Source: Clostridiales bacterium | GTDB taxonomy: Bacteria; Bacillota; Clostridia; Lachnospirales; Lachnospiraceae | Assembly: GCA_021199135.1 (NCBI GenBank) | Contig: JAJQIQ010000124.1 | Span: 1-6,904 of the forward strand | DNA: 6,904 nt | Reading direction: 5' to 3' | The notes under the pieces: generated by a model | What the model was told of the DNA's origin: nothing | Databases searched by the model: none | What the model saw: only the letters and a program-made list of their open reading frames with translations | Made by a program: the position numbers and the translations under genes | In this document: positions 5,470 through 6,904 of the stretch, piece by piece | Position numbering within the stretch: the first letter of the stretch is position 1 | How the letters are laid out: every line of letters begins with the position of its first letter

Positions 5470-6904
5470 TCAGTATGCCTTCCCCCAGTATATGAGCTTC
5501 TTCGCGGGCCGCCCGCAGCACACGCAAACGTCCGAGATCTGCTCGGAATCGTTAAACGGTATGCAGCGGCTCGTCACCGCAAGCTCCTCCTTTATCCGAT
5601 CCTCGCAGGCCTGGTCGCCGCACCACATCCCGCGGATGAAGCCCGGCTTATTCTCCGCTATGTCCTTGAACTCGTCGTAGTTGTGCGCGTCGAATATGTG
5701 CGCGTCCCTGTGCGCCCGGGCACGCTCGAACATGTCATTCTGAACTTTATCTAGAAGCGCCGGGATTTTCTCCTCAATCCCGTCGAGCGGAATCTGAATC
5801 TTTTCCCGCGTGTCCCTGCGAACCGCGACGCACTGTCCCGCCTCGATGTCCTTCGGCCCGAGCTCGACGCGCAGCGGGATTCCGCGCATCTCCTGCTCCG
5901 CGAACTTCCATCCCGGGCTCTTCTCCGTGAGGTCTATCGCACAGCGGCAGACTTTCTTCAGCCTCCCCAGAAGCTCGTTCGCCCGCTCGGTCACGCCCTC
6001 CTTGTGCATCTGCACCGGCACGACCATGACCTGGGTCGGCGCGACCTTCGGCGGGAGCACGAGCCCCGAGTCGTCGCCGTGCACCATGATGATCGCCCCG
6101 ATGAGGCGCGTCGTCACGCCCCACGAGGTCTGGTAAACATAGGAGAGCTTGTTGTCCTTGTCAGCGTACTGTATCCCAAACGCTTTCGCGAAGCCGTCGC
6201 CGAAGTTGTGCGAGGTGCCGGACTGGAGCGCCTTGCCGTCGTGCATAAGCGCCTCGATCGTGTACGTCGCCTCCGCGCCCGCGAACTTCTCCTTCTCGGT
6301 CTTCTGCCCGCGAATGACCGGCATCGCGAGGAAGTCCTCGCAGAAATCGGCGTAGACGCCGAGCATCTGGATCGTCCTTGCCTGCGCCTCCTCCATCGTG
6401 GCGTGGGCGGTGTGCCCCTCCTGCCAGAGGAACTCGCGCGAGCGCAGGAACGGCCGCGTCTCCTTCTCCCAGCGGACGACCGAGCACCACTGGTTGTACA
6501 CGCGCGGCAGGTCGCGGTAGGACTGGATGTCGTTCTTGTAGAAGTCGCAGAAGAGCGTCTCGGACGTCGGGCGCACCGCAAGGCGCTCCTGCAGCTCGCT
6601 GAGGCCGCCCATCGTCACCCACGCCACCTCCGGCGCGAAGCCCTCGACGTGGTCTTTCTCCTTCTCGAGCAGGCTCTCGGGGATGAACATCGGCATGTAG
6701 ACGTTCTGCACGCCGGTCTCCTTGAAGCGCCTGTCGAGCTCCGCCTGTATGTTTTCCCAGATGGCATAGCCGGCCGGCTTTATGACCATGCAGCCCTTTA
6801 TGGAGGAGTAGTCTATGAGCTCCGCCTTCTTCACCACGTCCGTGTACCACTGTGCAAAATCGTCCTGCATGGAAGTGATCGCTTCCACCAGCTTTTTCTC
6901 CTGT
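5470..6904 (-). CDS. proS: Prolyl-tRNA synthetase, archaeal/eukaryotic type (start near or past right edge)
   Basis: This class II synthetase attaches proline to tRNA-Pro in the cytosol. Numbered from the GTG at 6888, the landmarks are RPTSET (106-111), motif 2 [20 protein letters not shown] (139-158), TSHNFGDGF (225-233) and motif 3 [19 protein letters not shown] (257-275). An anticodon-binding domain starting near VMVVPVQ follows, then a C-terminal domain with C-x4-C (423, 428) and C-x2-C (455, 458), likely zinc-binding, and the end WGKAY. About 475 residues and no editing insertion between motifs 2 and 3 define the short archaeal/eukaryotic-type form common in many Clostridia. The frame stays open to the edge as QEKKL before the GTG, which resembles the N-terminus of relatives ([10 protein letters not shown]), so the true start is probably just outside. 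The GTG, with AGGAG 9 bases upstream, is a possible alternative. Confidence 0.96.
   Translation of the reverse strand, partial: QEKKLVEAITSMQDDFAQWYTDVVKKAELIDYSSIKGCMVIKPAGYAIWENIQAELDRRFKETGVQNVYMPMFIPESLLEKEKDHVEGFAPEVAWVTMGGLSELQERLAVRPTSETLFCDFYKNDIQSYRDLPRVYNQWCSVVRWEKETRPFLRSREFLWQEGHTAHATMEEAQARTIQMLGVYADFCEDFLAMPVIRGQKTEKEKFAGAEATYTIEALMHDGKALQSGTSHNFGDGFAKAFGIQYADKDNKLSYVYQTSWGVTTRLIGAIIMVHGDDSGLVLPPKVAPTQVMVVPVQMHKEGVTERANELLGRLKKVCRCAIDLTEKSPGWKFAEQEMRGIPLRVELGPKDIEAGQCVAVRRDTREKIQIPLDGIEEKIPALLDKVQNDMFERARAHRDAHIFDAHNYDEFKDIAENKPGFIRGMWCGDQACEDRIKEELAVTSRCIPFNDSEQISDVCVCCGRPAKKLIYWGKAY
6898..6902 (-). promoter_or_regulatory. Shine-Dalgarno-like AGGAG before the proS GTG codon
   Basis: AGGAG lies 9 bases upstream of the in-frame GTG at 6888 and would suit it as a start. 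It also reads in frame as Gln-Glu codons. Since relatives keep a KKLVE-type N-terminus, it may be coincidental; the base sequence past the right edge would decide. Confidence 0.3.

Noticed and set aside
4257..5495. A 412-codon open frame on the plus strand opposite cca
   Set aside because: It lies entirely over cca and the proS end, is rich in Arg, His and Leu as expected of the antisense of GC-rich coding DNA, shows no recognisable domain, and cca itself is certain.
6114..6581. Arg-rich open frame on the minus strand in another frame of proS
   Set aside because: Out-of-frame shadow of a certain gene; its very high Arg/Ser content reflects GC-rich codons shifted by one base.

Overview
The window is a tightly packed, one-directional block of housekeeping genes. 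Every supported gene is on the minus strand, so transcription runs from the right edge to the left edge. The DNA is clearly GC-rich by eye, apart from one AT-rich gap at 2602-2814. Gene order, Shine-Dalgarno sequences and protein style point to a Gram-positive Clostridia, most likely Lachnospiraceae. Evidence for this is the archaeal/eukaryotic-type prolyl-tRNA synthetase, the class II CCA-adding enzyme with an HD domain, and the Firmicutes order HU, rqcP, divIC, tilS, hpt. Genus and species cannot be told from the sequence alone.

Layout in transcription order: proS (enters from the right edge, N-terminus probably just outside), cca, and a predicted lipoprotein with PEGA-like domains and a very acidic C-terminal tail. 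These three are separated by only 19 and 11 bases and look like one operon. Next comes a 213-base AT-rich gap holding a near-consensus sigma-A promoter, a leader hairpin and a possible weak terminator for the upstream operon. A second unit follows: hup (HU), rqcP (S4-domain ribosome quality-control factor) and a short DivIC/FtsB-like division protein. A strong hairpin with a T-run lies between divIC and tilS. After it come tilS (tRNA-Ile lysidine synthetase) and the first 76 codons of hpt, which overlaps the end of tilS and runs off the left edge.

Four of the eight genes concern tRNA or its use on the ribosome: proS charges tRNA-Pro, cca makes or repairs the 3' CCA end, tilS modifies the anticodon of tRNA-Ile, and rqcP acts with stalled 60S-equivalent subunits carrying peptidyl-tRNA. 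HU, the division protein and purine salvage fill the rest.

No obvious new system is present: no CRISPR array, mobile element, RNA gene or defence gene was seen. The points that deserve a second look are the lipoprotein with its acidic tail, the absence of yabP, yabQ and spoIIE from the positions they occupy in spore-forming relatives, the hairpin where spoIIE would lie, and the structured leader of the hup transcript.
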